A program made the position numbers and the translations under genes. From NCBI GenBank assembly GCA_000621905.1, contig JHXB01000010.1:50140-114139 (forward strand): a stretch of DNA of 64,000 bases, given 5' to 3'. Positions 1-9,350 of this stretch are shown piece by piece. The DNA comes from Lachnospiraceae bacterium NC2004 (GTDB taxonomy: Bacteria; Bacillota; Clostridia; Lachnospirales; Lachnospiraceae). Below the pieces are notes generated by a model. It searched no databases. It was not told the origin of the DNA and was given only the letters and a program-made list of their open reading frames with translations. Positions within the stretch are counted from its first letter, which is position 1; the number at the start of each line of letters is the position of its first letter.

Positions 1-1
1 C

Positions 2-1975
2 GACGAGAGTGTAGCGGACGCAGTTGCGTTGGAGATGAAGAACTGGGCTCTTGAAAATGGAGCAACCCATTTCACTCATTGGTTTCAGCCACTTACAGGA
101 GTTACTGCTGAGAAACATGATAGTTTCATTGAGCCTACCAAAGACGGTGGAGTTGTAATGAAGTTTTCCGGTAAAGAGCTTATCAAGGGTGAGCCGGATG
201 CGTCATCATTTCCATCAGGTGGATTAAGAGCTACATTTGAAGCGAGAGGATATACAGCGTGGGACCCAACATCTTATGCATTTATTAAAGATCATACACT
301 CTGCATACCAACAGCCTTCTGTTCATATTCAGGAGAAGCGCTTGATAAGAAGACACCACTTTTGAGATCAATGCAGAGTATCAATAAACAGGCACTTAGA
401 ATACTTAAGCTTTTCGGAACTGAAGCTAAATATGTTAGAACAAGCGTAGGTCCTGAGCAGGAGTATTTCTTGGTAGACAAGGCAGCGTTCAATTTAAGAC
501 CTGACCTTAAATATACAGGAAGAACACTTTTCGGAGCTATGCCTCCTAAAGGTCAGGAGATGGACGATCACTACTTTGGAGTTATTAAGCCAAGAGTTAC
601 AGAGTTCATGGAGGATCTTAATGAGGAACTTTGGAAGCTCGGAATTCTTGCTAAGACAGAGCACAACGAGGTTGCTCCTGCACAGCACGAATTGGCACCT
701 ATTTATTCAACAACGAATATCGCAACCGATGCTAACCAGGTAACAATGGAGATTATGAAGAAAGTTGCTGCTAAGCATGGTATGGAATGTCTTCTTCATG
801 AGAAACCATTTGCCGGTGTTAACGGATCAGGTAAGCATAACAACTGGTCAATCGGAACAGATACAGGAATCAATCTTCTTTCACCTGGAAAGACACCTTA
901 TGAAAATGCACAGTTCCTCCTTTTCCTTTGTGCAGTAATTCAGGCGGTTGATGATTATCAGGATCTCTTAAGATTATCTGTAGCAACAGCAGGTAACGAT
1001 CACAGACTTGGTGCTAACGAGGCGCCTCCTGCAATCATCTCAATATTCCTCGGTGATGAGCTTTCAGCTATCTTAGATGCAATCAGAGAGGATAAGCCAT
1101 ACGAGGGAACCAAGGAAGTTAAGATGAAACTTGGCGTAGATACACTTCCTGATTTCAGAAGAGATACAACAGATCGTAACAGAACTTCACCATTTGCATT
1201 TACAGGTAACAAGTTCGAGTTCAGATCACTTGGATCATCTAACAGTATTGCATGCTGTAACATTATGTTAAATGCAGCAGTTGCAGAAAGCCTTCGTCAG
1301 TATGCAGATGAGCTTGAGAAGGCAGACGATTTCGAGACATCACTTCATAACCTTATCAAGAAAGTTATTACCGATCACCAGAGAATTCTCTTCGACGGTA
1401 ACGGTTACGGAGATGAGTGGGTTAAGGAAGCTACAGAGGTTAGAGGATTATCTAATCTTAAGACAACAGCTGATGCTATGCCACATCTCCTTGATGAGAA
1501 GAATAAGAAAATGCTTTTGAATCATGAAGTATTCACAGAGTCAGAGCTTCAGTCAAGATGTGAGATTATGCTTGAGAATTATGTCAAGACTGTTAATATT
1601 GAAGGACTTACAATGGTGGATATGGTTCGTAAGAATTATCTTCCTGCAATTGAAGGATACTTATACAGCTTAGCTAAGACTGCATCTTTGATGAAGCAGG
1701 TTAGCAGCAATGTTAAATGTAATTACGAAGTTTCTACAATGGAGAGATTATCAGAATTAACAGACTATGTTTTGGATTCTGTAAAAGACTTAGAAGAGGC
1801 ACTTTCGAAGTTAAAGGCCTTAGAGGATGTCTTTGAATCATCTGCATTTGTAAGAGATGAGTTACTTCCTAAGATGGAGACACTTAGAAAGTATGTAGAC
1901 GAAGCAGAAATGCTTACACCACAAAAAGATTGGCCATTCCCAAGTTACGGACAGCTTCTCTTTAGTGTTCAATAA
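2..1975 (+). CDS. glnN: Glutamine synthetase type III (5' end missing)
   Basis: ATP-dependent ligation of ammonia to glutamate, the entry step of nitrogen assimilation in the cytoplasm. The reading frame is open to the left edge, so the TTG at 29 is not the real start. About 50 N-terminal residues are likely missing compared with the roughly 700-aa type III enzymes. GSIII blocks are visible in order: [74 protein letters not shown] and DRTSP-type motif [10 protein letters not shown]. Acidic and histidine residues expected for metal and substrate binding are in these blocks. The ammonium transporter follows 93 bp downstream on the same strand, so the pair probably belongs to one nitrogen-response group. 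Family assignment is secure. Confidence 0.96.
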   Translation, partial: DESVADAVALEMKNWALENGATHFTHWFQPLTGVTAEKHDSFIEPTKDGGVVMKFSGKELIKGEPDASSFPSGGLRATFEARGYTAWDPTSYAFIKDHTLCIPTAFCSYSGEALDKKTPLLRSMQSINKQALRILKLFGTEAKYVRTSVGPEQEYFLVDKAAFNLRPDLKYTGRTLFGAMPPKGQEMDDHYFGVIKPRVTEFMEDLNEELWKLGILAKTEHNEVAPAQHELAPIYSTTNIATDANQVTMEIMKKVAAKHGMECLLHEKPFAGVNGSGKHNNWSIGTDTGINLLSPGKTPYENAQFLLFLCAVIQAVDDYQDLLRLSVATAGNDHRLGANEAPPAIISIFLGDELSAILDAIREDKPYEGTKEVKMKLGVDTLPDFRRDTTDRNRTSPFAFTGNKFEFRSLGSSNSIACCNIMLNAAVAESLRQYADELEKADDFETSLHNLIKKVITDHQRILFDGNGYGDEWVKEATEVRGLSNLKTTADAMPHLLDEKNKKMLLNHEVFTESELQSRCEIMLENYVKTVNIEGLTMVDMVRKNYLPAIEGYLYSLAKTASLMKQVSSNVKCNYEVSTMERLSELTDYVLDSVKDLEEALSKLKALEDVFESSAFVRDELLPKMETLRKYVDEAEMLTPQKDWPFPSYGQLLFSVQ

Positions 1976-2003
1976 TAGGTATCAACATAATACATAATAA
2001 ATG

Positions 2004-2045
2004 GACAAAGGCGTTCTTAAGGTTAAACTTAGGAGCGCCTTTGTC
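2004..2045 (+). terminator. Long hairpin between glnN and amt
   Basis: An 18-bp stem runs from GACAAAGGCG on the left to CGCCTTTGTC on the right, with two G-U pairs and a GTTAAA loop. No T-run follows. It may end glnN transcription imperfectly, protect mRNA ends, or modulate read-through into amt, whose SD lies 12 bp beyond. I could not fit the A1/G4 hexaloop of ANTAR target RNAs to it. Confidence 0.6.
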
Positions 2046-2068
2046 AACATTTTAAAGGAGGAATAACT

Positions 2069-3865
2069 ATGACGGAAGAAATTATGAATGGAATAAACGG
2101 GCAGGTATTTGCTGTCTGGTTTTTGATAGGAGCTGCATTGGTATTCTGGATGCAGGCCGGATTTGCGATGGTAGAGGCTGGTTTTTCAAGAGCTAAGAAT
2201 GCAGGTAACATCCTTATGAAGAACCTTATGGATTTCTGTATTGGATGCTGTATGTTTATTCTTATCGGTTTTGGATTACTTTTAGGTGAAGATATGCTTG
2301 GTTTTATTGGTAAACCTGGCTTTGACATTTTCACAGCATATCAGGATTTTGATTGGTCTAATTTTATCTTTAACTTAGTGTTCTGTGCAACCACTGCAAC
2401 AATCGTAAGTGGTGCGATGGCAGAGAGAACCAAGTTCTTAAGTTACTGTGTTTATTCAGGTATCATTTCAGGACTTATTTATCCTATTGAAGCTCACTGG
2501 ATCTGGGGTGGCGGCTGGTTAGCTGAGATGGGCTTCCATGATTTTGCCGGTTCTTGCGCAATCCACATGGTAGGTGGTGTTGCAGCTTTAGTTGGAGCTA
2601 AGATGGTTGGAGCTCGTATTGGTAAGTTTGAGAAGAACGGTGCAGGAAGTGTTACTAAAGTTAACGCATTCCCTGGTCATAACATCGTAATCGGTGCACT
2701 TGGTGTATTTATTCTCTGGCTTGGATGGTATGGATTTAACGGTGCAGCTTGTACAACACCTGAGCAGCTTGCTTCAGTTTTCGTAACAACAACTATTGCT
2801 CCTTCGGTTGCAACTGTTGTATGTATGATATTTACATGGATTAAGTATGGTAAGCCTGATGTTTCAATGTGTCTCAACGCATCACTTGCAGGCCTTGTAG
2901 CAATTACAGCACCTTGTGACGTAACGGATGCATTTGGCGCAATTATAATCGGTGCTGTCGCAGGTTTACTTGTAGTATTTGGTGTATGGTTCCTTGATTT
3001 TGTACTTCACATTGACGATCCTGTTGGTGCTGTTGCGGTCCACATGATCAACGGTGTTTGGGGAACTATCGCAACCGGACTTTTCGCAACGACTTCTGCA
3101 CCTGGTAATGATGAGGTAGCCGGTCTTTTCTACGGTGGTGGTGCACATTTGCTTGGAGTACAGGCACTTGGAGTTGTAACAGTAGCAGCTTGGACTGCAA
3201 TCACAATGCTCATAGTATTTGGCCTTATTAAGGCTATCTTTGGATTAAGGGTATCTGAGGAAGAAGAGCTTGAAGGTCTTGACTCAACCGAGCATGGTCT
3301 TGCATCAGCTTACTCAGGATTCAGTATTGTGGATATGTCTAACGCAGGTATGCTTGAAAATGAAAACACAAGCCTTGGAAAAGAAGCATTTGAGAATACC
3401 TCCCTTAACAATTCTAATTATGAAAATGCTTCAGAGGCAGAGAAGAATGCTTCCGTCCCTGTTGTAAATGCAGCTGCTGAGATGGTGAATGCAGGTGTTA
3501 TATCTGATAGCGGAATTAATAAGGTAGTAATTATAACCAAGCTTTCACGTTACGATAAGATTAAGAAAGCGCTTAACAATCTCGGTGTTACCGGTATTAC
3601 CGTAACTCAGGTCAGCGGATGTGGTATCCAGAAGGGTGCCGGCGAGAAGTATCGTGGTGTTGAGATGGACGTTACTCTCTTGCCTAAGATTAAGCTTGAG
3701 GTTGTAGTAAGTAAGATTCCTGTTGATAACGTAATTGAGGTTGCTAAGAGGACTTTATATACAGGTAAGATTGGAGATGGTAAGATATTCGTTTATCCTG
3801 TAAGCAGGGTTGTTAAGATCCGTACAGGAGAAGAGAACTTCGATGCTTTGCAGGATGTAGAGTAA
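2069..3865 (+). CDS. amt: Ammonium transporter with fused C-terminal PII domain
   Basis: A 598-aa membrane protein that should conduct ammonium and carry its own nitrogen sensor. Residues 1 to about 400 are an Amt/Mep channel with about 11 membrane segments. The pore histidines are in FAGSCAIHMVGG and AVHMINGVWG, and GHNIVIGALG and LGWYGFNG are conserved. An Asn/Ala/Ser-rich linker (about 410-480) joins a PII (GlnB/GlnK) domain at about 484-590, with T-loop IQKGAGEKYRGVEM and C-terminal signature TGKIGDGKIFV. The T-loop keeps the YRG tyrosine, but the position uridylylated in enteric PII is Met. ATG follows AAAGGAGG at ideal spacing. Normally PII is a separate soluble protein that plugs the channel. 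Here gating is presumably intramolecular. Confidence 0.95.
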   Translation: MTEEIMNGINGQVFAVWFLIGAALVFWMQAGFAMVEAGFSRAKNAGNILMKNLMDFCIGCCMFILIGFGLLLGEDMLGFIGKPGFDIFTAYQDFDWSNFIFNLVFCATTATIVSGAMAERTKFLSYCVYSGIISGLIYPIEAHWIWGGGWLAEMGFHDFAGSCAIHMVGGVAALVGAKMVGARIGKFEKNGAGSVTKVNAFPGHNIVIGALGVFILWLGWYGFNGAACTTPEQLASVFVTTTIAPSVATVVCMIFTWIKYGKPDVSMCLNASLAGLVAITAPCDVTDAFGAIIIGAVAGLLVVFGVWFLDFVLHIDDPVGAVAVHMINGVWGTIATGLFATTSAPGNDEVAGLFYGGGAHLLGVQALGVVTVAAWTAITMLIVFGLIKAIFGLRVSEEEELEGLDSTEHGLASAYSGFSIVDMSNAGMLENENTSLGKEAFENTSLNNSNYENASEAEKNASVPVVNAAAEMVNAGVISDSGINKVVIITKLSRYDKIKKALNNLGVTGITVTQVSGCGIQKGAGEKYRGVEMDVTLLPKIKLEVVVSKIPVDNVIEVAKRTLYTGKIGDGKIFVYPVSRVVKIRTGEENFDALQDVE

Positions 3866-3866
3866 C

Positions 3867-3917
3867 CGTAGCGGAGCACAGTGTGCTCCAAAATGGCGAA
3901 CAATGTTCGCCGCTACG
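3867..3917. repeat. Cloverleaf-like repeat, copy 1
   Basis: The outer stem CGTAGCGG/CCGCTACG encloses two hairpins: AGCACA-g-TGTGCT and GGCGAAC-aat-GTTCGCC. The same layout recurs at 10923-10974 with paired base changes, and a single-hairpin relative sits at 43901-43925. It lies directly after the amt stop and could act as a 3' end structure. Confidence 0.7.
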
Positions 3918-3924
3918 AAGTATT

Positions 3925-4087
3925 GTCATTCTGAGCGTAGAATCTTATAAACCAGAGGGTCCGAAATAAAAGTGTCATTCTGAGCGAAGCGAAGAATTTT
4001 TTTTAGGGAACTTTTTGATGTTGAAAGGCATAAAAAGTTCCCTAAAATTATGTTGTAAAGCCACAGGATGCGTCCCTCTGGTTTTTT
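3925..4087. repeat. Nested inverted repeats with GTCATTCTGAGCG elements
   Basis: Two copies of the dispersed GTCATTCTGAGCG sequence begin at 3925 and 3974. An inverted repeat ACCAGAGGG (3951) / CCCTCTGGT (4075) encloses a second strong inverted repeat TTTTAGGGAACTTTTT / AAAAAGTTCCCTAAAA (4001-4047). The outer right arm runs into TTTTTT (4082-4087), so the composite can serve as the transcription terminator of amt. It resembles a small non-autonomous element. Confidence 0.65.
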
Positions 4088-4138
4088 GAACTGTGTTAAG
4101 TATAACACAGATTAAAGAAAGCGTAAAAAAGCTGAAAG

Positions 4139-4170
4139 TATTCATTTTATTTTCGAAAATAAAATGAATA
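4139..4170. repeat. Perfect 32-bp palindrome
   Basis: A perfect dyad centred on TTTTCGAAAA with no loop, flanked by AT-rich DNA without genes. It could be a protein-binding site or a cruciform-forming sequence. No second copy was noticed in the window. The rest of 4088-4283 shows nothing I can name. Confidence 0.75.
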
Positions 4171-4283
4171 ATATCAGGACTTTTGCACTTTTGGAGAAAA
4201 TCTCTCTTATAAGCCTAGGAGATAACACCTACAAATGTGTTGGTATCTTTATTCATAATACATAAATATTTTTACTTCTACGC

Positions 4284-4338
4284 TATAATAATTCATTACA
4301 ATGACACATTCTGTCCTTGCAATGAATTATAGTATAAT
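4284..4338 (+). promoter_or_regulatory. Promoter region with dyad operator before the LRR gene
   Basis: Two TATAAT boxes (4284, 4333) flank an imperfect inverted repeat: arms of the form ATTCATTRCAAKGACA around CATTC, with core TGACACATTCTGTC. The same core and surroundings recur at 10744-10758, which marks it as a functional unit that was duplicated. The binding protein is unknown. Confidence 0.5.
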
Positions 4339-4376
4339 TTAGTAACTGATAGTTTTTCCTTTGGAGGTGTATTAGT

Positions 4377-5255
4377 ATGTTTGAAGAAGCGGAAGTTATT
4401 GACACATGTTATGTAGATGATGATAATACAGGAATAGGAATTGGAGGTGTTATTTTAGCAGGTGCAGTAGGAGCTTTGCTTGGTGCTGGTGTAGCTGCGT
4501 ATTTGGCTAACAGAAGGTCTGGTGAGTATGCATCGTATAGTTCTGATAATTTGAATAATGACGATAGTGATATTAAAATAACTACAGATTCGCATAGAGT
4601 TTTGACTTATGAAGATTGGGAAAGATTATCTAAATCTTTGAAAGAATACGATGAGAAAAAGAGTACAGCATTTATTGAGGTAGACATTGATGAGTTTGTA
4701 ACCAATAAAAGAGAATGTTTAAAGATAGACTTTCTTAAACTTACCGGTGTAGCACCTAAAAACTGTGAGGATTTGTTTTGTGACTTGGACGAGTGTTTCT
4801 TTGAGGGACATGAGCTGGACCTATCCGAATTAGATACTAGTAATACTGAGAATATGGCAGGAATGTTTTTCGGTTGCACAAACCTGGCAGAGCTTGACTT
4901 GTCTACATTTAACACCGTAAAAGTAAAGGATATGAGTTATATGTTTAGAAATTGCTCGAATTTGGAAAGCATAGATTTATCAAGCTTTACAACCAGAAAT
5001 ACACTATTCATGCATGGAATGTTTGCTGGTTGTAATAGTCTTAAATCACTTGATATAACCGAATTTGATACAAGAAACGTTATGAATATGGAATATATGT
5101 TTTCAGGGTGCGGTCAGCTCTCTGGTTTGGATTTATCAAAGCTGAACACTACTAATGTAAAGGCCTTGAACCATATGTTACGAGGTTGCGATATTTCAAC
5201 ATTTTCGCTCCCTATTGACCGAAAGTTTGTTGAGTACGAAAGTATTTATGTCTAA
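4377..5255 (+). CDS. BspA/DUF285-type leucine-rich repeat protein
   Basis: A 292-aa protein. Residues about 20-42 form a glycine-rich hydrophobic segment (GIGIGGVILAGAVGALLG) ending in a positive NRR. This is a probable membrane anchor without an obvious cleavage site. Residues about 150-280 carry four or five repeats of the form LDLSxFDTxNVxxMxxMFxGC, the DUF285/BspA-like LRR associated with surface proteins and protein-protein contacts. The start has a good SD (GGAGGTG). The gene stands alone between its own dyad promoter and a hairpin terminator. A decayed copy of its promoter and first codons lies at 10741-10876. Role unknown; surface display or cell contact is an inference from the repeat family. 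Confidence 0.8.
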   Translation: MFEEAEVIDTCYVDDDNTGIGIGGVILAGAVGALLGAGVAAYLANRRSGEYASYSSDNLNNDDSDIKITTDSHRVLTYEDWERLSKSLKEYDEKKSTAFIEVDIDEFVTNKRECLKIDFLKLTGVAPKNCEDLFCDLDECFFEGHELDLSELDTSNTENMAGMFFGCTNLAELDLSTFNTVKVKDMSYMFRNCSNLESIDLSSFTTRNTLFMHGMFAGCNSLKSLDITEFDTRNVMNMEYMFSGCGQLSGLDLSKLNTTNVKALNHMLRGCDISTFSLPIDRKFVEYESIYV

Positions 5256-5322
5256 GAATATAACACACTGAATCTTTGAATTTTCTAATTGATTTACGAC
5301 TGAAAATGATAAATCATTAAAA

Positions 5323-5354
5323 AACCCGATTTTCTGCTTGCAGAAAATTGGGTT
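5323..5354 (+). terminator. Hairpin after the LRR gene
   Basis: A 15-bp stem AACCCGATTTTCTGC / GCAGAAAATTGGGTT with a two-base turn, preceded by an A-run, so it could work in both directions between convergent genes. A second small hairpin GTGCGCC-tggc-GGCGCAC follows at 5358-5375. Confidence 0.7.
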
Positions 5355-5465
5355 ATAGTGCGCCTGGCGGCGCACGTTTCTAACGTTATGGAAAGGGCTG
5401 AACTTTAGGAGATGTTAGGAAATGAATGTGACCGGGAACAAATTTAAGGACAGACAACTTCAACA

Positions 5466-6476
5466 CTACGATTCATACCTTTCAAGCATATTGAAAAGTG
5501 TCTCCCTCATTTCTTCTCTAATTTTTTTAGGTTTAATAACCTCAATCTTGTTCCCTTGACTCAAAAGCCACATTACAATCCCCTTGCCATATACCTCTGA
5601 TTCAATCAAGTATTCGTTATCGGATTGTTCTTTTATCACGGCGGTAGGAAGGCGATCTAATACTGCTTCGGGATTACTCCCATAAAACTTGAATACAACT
5701 CGTTCAAGCTGTCCGGCATACATAAACTGAACTCGTTTTCTGAACTCACCCTCTTCGAATCGATTAGCATATGACTTTCTGAACTTTTGCCCCAGTTTAT
5801 TGTAGTACTTTATCCTATCAATTCTAAAAATAGTAGGATAGTTATAAGTGTGTATATATCTCCCGGAATCATCCTTTTTAACGATGTACGCACACAAGTA
5901 AAAGTAATATTCTGAAAACAGTATTGAGACAGGTTCAACAATATGTTTAACAAGCTCTCCTTGCGCTACCTGCCTCATATAATTGATGATTACAAGATTA
6001 CTATCATATATGTCAAATCCAATATTCCATAGTCTATCTTGTATGTATTCACTATGGTTAAGTTCAACATAGTGATACTTCTCGTTAGATATGAGTTCAT
6101 TAACAATTTTCTTGTTCTTAAGCGGTGTACAACTATTAATTACCTTGTTAAGTATAGAATTAAGTTCTCTTTTAGGAAACGCACGACTCTCTAAAAGTAT
6201 CTTGGAAACCGCAAGTATCTCACTACTTGAGAGCATAGTGGGTTCATCCCCAACCATAATATAGCCCTTCTTGATTCTGTCATACACTATCTCACGTTCA
6301 TCACCTGATGCGATGTTTTGTTCATCAAGGAATGCACGAATATCGTCGATATCCCTTTGGATCGAGCGTTCATTTACATCAAAACTTTGCGCAAGTTCCT
6401 TCTTATTTACATGTTGACCTTTGCAAAGCATAATATAAATAGACAATACTCTGATATTTTTAGACTCTATACTCAA
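5466..6476 (-). CDS. WYL-domain transcriptional regulator
   Basis: A 336-aa DNA-binding regulator. An N-terminal winged HTH (about 1-60, with KKELAQSFDVNERSIQRDID) is followed by a central WYL-type domain (about 140-235, FYLCAYIVKKDD and FRIDRIKYY) and a C-terminal WCX-like extension (LERVVFKFYG, MWLLSQGNKIEVIKP). WYL domains are thought to sense nucleic acid or nucleotide ligands, and such regulators often accompany phage-defence genes. The start is TTG with AGAAGG before it. It lies 37 bp after the 554-aa gene on the same strand, so it is probably the last gene of the patatin operon, though own expression is possible. Confidence 0.88.
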   Translation of the reverse strand: MSIESKNIRVLSIYIMLCKGQHVNKKELAQSFDVNERSIQRDIDDIRAFLDEQNIASGDEREIVYDRIKKGYIMVGDEPTMLSSSEILAVSKILLESRAFPKRELNSILNKVINSCTPLKNKKIVNELISNEKYHYVELNHSEYIQDRLWNIGFDIYDSNLVIINYMRQVAQGELVKHIVEPVSILFSEYYFYLCAYIVKKDDSGRYIHTYNYPTIFRIDRIKYYNKLGQKFRKSYANRFEEGEFRKRVQFMYAGQLERVVFKFYGSNPEAVLDRLPTAVIKEQSDNEYLIESEVYGKGIVMWLLSQGNKIEVIKPKKIREEMRETLFNMLERYES

Positions 6477-6513
6477 ACAATCACCTTCTTATGACAGTTC
6501 TTTTGTTTGATTA

Positions 6514-8178
6514 CTAGCTATTTATTGTAATCAACTTATCTGTGATTTCAATAAATTTTTCTTCAGATTCGTTAAGAACACTTTCCCAACTGTTTTCAAC
6601 CATATATACCTTAAGTTTATCACTATCTAATTTTTTTTCCAAATATGCATCCACCGTAAAAGTGCGATATTTTTTTATTTGATCCCACTCACACGAAAAC
6701 ATATCTTCTAAAGACTTGCGAATATTCTTTTTTAACTTGTTATAATCCACACATTTATCAGTAAATTCTTTTGAAAACTTTTCGCCATCATCAGATAATC
6801 TGTATCCTTGAAAATACATATTATGATCGTAGTATTCTGCAAATGCTAAAAACTTATTTGTTTTTCTGACATGAGCTGAACATGATTCAAACCATAACCT
6901 CATATAATAATCCGACAAATAAACAATCGGTGCTTTACTCTCTACACGAGGTTTGACTGCAGGCATATTTTCAAGTACATTCCTACCAACTATCCATGCT
7001 TTAGGATGCCAATTTTCAATAGAATTTTCAATATATTCTTTCAATTCCTCAGAAACAACATAATGTTTTCCAGGATTTCCTTTCATTAATGAAACAGTAC
7101 CATCAACACTAATTTTACTAACTCCCTCAGGTGTAATCTTAATTAAATACAAATTACTCATAGTATCATTCCTCCTGTATTTATTATCTTCATTAACCAT
7201 TATATTTTGTTCATTGGTCAAATCTTTTTCAATCAAACATTGATCCATATTATCATCATTAGATGTCAAATTTAATGTATTAGAATCCTCTTTTATAGAT
7301 TCCATTTCTATAATTAAGGGCTTTACTACTTCTTTTATATCCTTAATTAGATTTATACACAAATCAGTTGGAGAAACCTCCTTTTCAACCCTCTCTTTTT
7401 CGTTTACTTTGTTCCAATATAATTCCCATATTCCTTCATAATTATTGCTATATTCAGGTGAATTAATAGTATCACGCTGATATTTGGGATAAGAGTAGAT
7501 TATTCTTCCGTAAGTAGACAGTTCTTCTATTCTTCCATTCTCACCATTCTCACATAGTGAAAAAGAAGTTAAATAGATATCGCTTTGACATATTGTCGTC
7601 AATGAACAAAATTCTTCTAAACATATCCTATCATTTTTTCCTATACCAAGACTTTCCAAAGCTGTTCTAATAGAAGGTTCATCTACTTCACAATCCATAA
7701 AAATATATTTACAACAATCCGCCACAACCCTAAATGCTTTATGATATAGTGGTAAATTCTTATATAGCTCGCCGTCTACTTCTTTACGATTAGCTATGTT
7801 AACAAGCCATTTGCTAAAGTTAAGATTGTTACGAATTTCATCTATCTGACTTTGCATATTACGGTCTTTTTTGATAAGATTTATTATATCTTTTCTGGTA
7901 AACTCGTTGTTTTTCTGAATTTTTTCTACTAACGAGCGAAACATCTTTATTTCAATTCTTTTAAAATCTTCATCAGCATGTCTAAGTTCCTTCTTTGTTC
8001 TTTTTTTGGTAAAAACCCTAAAAAATCCCAGATCATCCATCGCCTTATTCCATGCACTAATATTTTGATTTTTAAACTCTAGAGCAGAGAGTAACTGATA
8101 GCATTCTGCCAGCGAAAGTTCATTTATGTATTCCTCAATTCTTTTTTCTCTTGACTCATTGAAATTCTCTTGACTCAT
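6514..8178 (-). CDS. Unknown 554-aa protein, patatin partner
   Basis: I do not recognise a family. The protein has no signal peptide or membrane span. The N-terminal half is helical and charged. A hydrophilic, Asn/Asp/Glu-rich linker covers about residues 290-339. The C-terminal part (340-554) looks like a separate globular domain with many aromatic residues ([23 protein letters not shown]). The ATG at 8178 has AAAGGAG seven bases upstream and overlaps the 3' end of the phospholipase gene by 23 bp, so the two are translationally coupled. A strong internal SD and in-frame ATG at 7161 could yield a 215-aa C-terminal protein. Its job is probably tied to the phospholipase, as a sensor, inhibitor or targeting partner; this is inferred from coupling only. 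Confidence 0.75.
   Translation of the reverse strand: MSQENFNESREKRIEEYINELSLAECYQLLSALEFKNQNISAWNKAMDDLGFFRVFTKKRTKKELRHADEDFKRIEIKMFRSLVEKIQKNNEFTRKDIINLIKKDRNMQSQIDEIRNNLNFSKWLVNIANRKEVDGELYKNLPLYHKAFRVVADCCKYIFMDCEVDEPSIRTALESLGIGKNDRICLEEFCSLTTICQSDIYLTSFSLCENGENGRIEELSTYGRIIYSYPKYQRDTINSPEYSNNYEGIWELYWNKVNEKERVEKEVSPTDLCINLIKDIKEVVKPLIIEMESIKEDSNTLNLTSNDDNMDQCLIEKDLTNEQNIMVNEDNKYRRNDTMSNLYLIKITPEGVSKISVDGTVSLMKGNPGKHYVVSEELKEYIENSIENWHPKAWIVGRNVLENMPAVKPRVESKAPIVYLSDYYMRLWFESCSAHVRKTNKFLAFAEYYDHNMYFQGYRLSDDGEKFSKEFTDKCVDYNKLKKNIRKSLEDMFSCEWDQIKKYRTFTVDAYLEKKLDSDKLKVYMVENSWESVLNESEEKFIEITDKLITINS
7159..7176 (-). promoter_or_regulatory. Internal ribosome-binding site and start in the 554-aa gene
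   Basis: On the minus strand AGGAGG is followed after 8 bases by ATG (first base at 7161), in frame with the long gene. It starts [13 protein letters not shown] and would end at 6514, giving 215 aa. The site falls exactly where the hydrophilic linker ends. Confidence 0.55.
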
Positions 8179-9139
8179 TTAAATACTCCTTTAATAATTT
8201 ATTGTGCTGATTTGATTTTTTAATATCCTCACTAATATTAGCGAATAATTCTTTAGTGTCTTCATAACCTTGATCGATTCGTCTAATAGCATCTTTAGGT
8301 GAAAAATTCAGTGTTCCCTTAATAAAACCGCCTTGGTTATCACGAGGTCGTATATGATATATATTAGTTCCTTTATAGTTTTCTTCTTCAATTTCCTTTA
8401 TTTTAGGCTCTCTAGATAAATGAACAACGACGATTTTGTTACATTTTTCCTTTTCTATTAGGGGTTTAACTGGTAGATTATCTTTAACTCCACCATCAAT
8501 GTAATAATAATCTCCTATTTTTTCTTGAGGAAATATAAAAGGTATTGCACTTGTTGCCAATAAGATTCTTTTCCTATCTTGATAATTAAATTCTTGCATA
8601 TTAAAATAATCAGTTTTATCTTTAGAATATGACTTAGGTGGTCTGTAACATTCCACCTCTTGAATATCATGTTTATGTTTTATAAAAACGTCTTTTCCAT
8701 CTTTTATCTTTTTTGTACGTACACATGTAACATAACACGGAATACTGCTATCATCATCAAAAATACTCAAATCCAAGGCGTCATTTATTATTTCTAGTAA
8801 TCCCTCACGAACATAGAGTTTAAATCCTTTCTCGTCCAATTCATCAATTGTACGAATAATTTTCTTCTTTGATAACTTCTTTGATAATATGTTTGTTACA
8901 GATATACCTTGCCACACTTCCTCTGCTTTATCATAATCTCCCTGAACAAACAGAGCAGCATTGAGCCCTCCGACTGATGTTCCGGAAATTGCCGAAACAT
9001 ATTTTTTCAATCCTGCTTCTTCCAATGCTTTCCATACGCCTATGTGATATGCACCTCTGCCTCCGCCGCCTTCTAGAACAACACCAATTCTATCTTTGAC
9101 AATATGAGACGAGTTATTCTCTGCCATTAATTCAGTCAT
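8156..9139 (-). CDS. Patatin-like phospholipase
   Basis: A 327-aa predicted lipid acyl hydrolase. The oxyanion-hole loop [12 protein letters not shown] lies near residue 24, the nucleophile elbow GTSVGG near 53, and the Asp of the Ser-Asp dyad in [12 protein letters not shown]. These are complete, so an active enzyme on membrane phospholipids is expected. No signal peptide is seen. The frame opens at 9226, but the real start is most likely ATG at 9139: AAGGAGG sits 8 bases before it and the upstream codons lack an SD. The gene ends inside the start of the 554-aa gene. Patatin effectors occur in several anti-phage abortive systems; no cyclase or STING-like partner is present, so a defence role here is inference. 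Confidence 0.92.
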   Translation of the reverse strand: MTELMAENNSSHIVKDRIGVVLEGGGGRGAYHIGVWKALEEAGLKKYVSAISGTSVGGLNAALFVQGDYDKAEEVWQGISVTNILSKKLSKKKIIRTIDELDEKGFKLYVREGLLEIINDALDLSIFDDDSSIPCYVTCVRTKKIKDGKDVFIKHKHDIQEVECYRPPKSYSKDKTDYFNMQEFNYQDRKRILLATSAIPFIFPQEKIGDYYYIDGGVKDNLPVKPLIEKEKCNKIVVVHLSREPKIKEIEEENYKGTNIYHIRPRDNQGGFIKGTLNFSPKDAIRRIDQGYEDTKELFANISEDIKKSNQHNKLLKEYLNESREFQ

Positions 9140-9250
9140 ATATAATTCCTCCTTGCTTGTTAAGGGAGTTAACCTTACTAAAATACTTTCAGTATCTTTC
9201 GGCAATATATTCATTGACCACAACACATATAAGTATATATCACGAACACT

Positions 9251-9280
9251 ATTATATCACAATGTTGAATAAAATCAACA
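9251..9280 (-). promoter_or_regulatory. Promoter and dyad operator of the patatin operon
   Basis: On the minus strand TTGATT (9278-9273), a 16-bp spacer and TATAAT (9256-9251) form a good sigma-A promoter. A perfect inverted repeat TGTTGA-6-TCAACA (9263-9280) covers the -35 and part of the spacer. Another TGTTGAT lies at 9306, next to the TATAAT (9312) facing the XRE gene. This is the layout expected for repression by the divergent XRE protein. Confidence 0.6.
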
Positions 9281-9350
9281 ATACGCGATTAAAATCTTGG
9301 CATATTGTTGATATAATTTAACAAAATAGGAAAGGCTGTATTCGTCTGAT

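Noticed and set aside
1000..1263. Antisense reading frame inside glnN, and many similar frames opposite gltB, the giant gene and the kinases
   Set aside because: They lack ribosome-binding sites and lie opposite or inside well-supported genes; treated as shadows.
1996..2068. ANTAR-type dual hairpin before amt
   Set aside because: Only one long stem is present; no six-base loop with A1 and G4 could be placed.
9140..9226. 29-codon N-terminal extension of the patatin protein
   Set aside because: No SD at 9226, while an optimal AAGGAGG lies 8 bases before ATG 9139.
5466..9226. CBASS with patatin effector
   Set aside because: No CD-NTase-like gene and no cap genes nearby.
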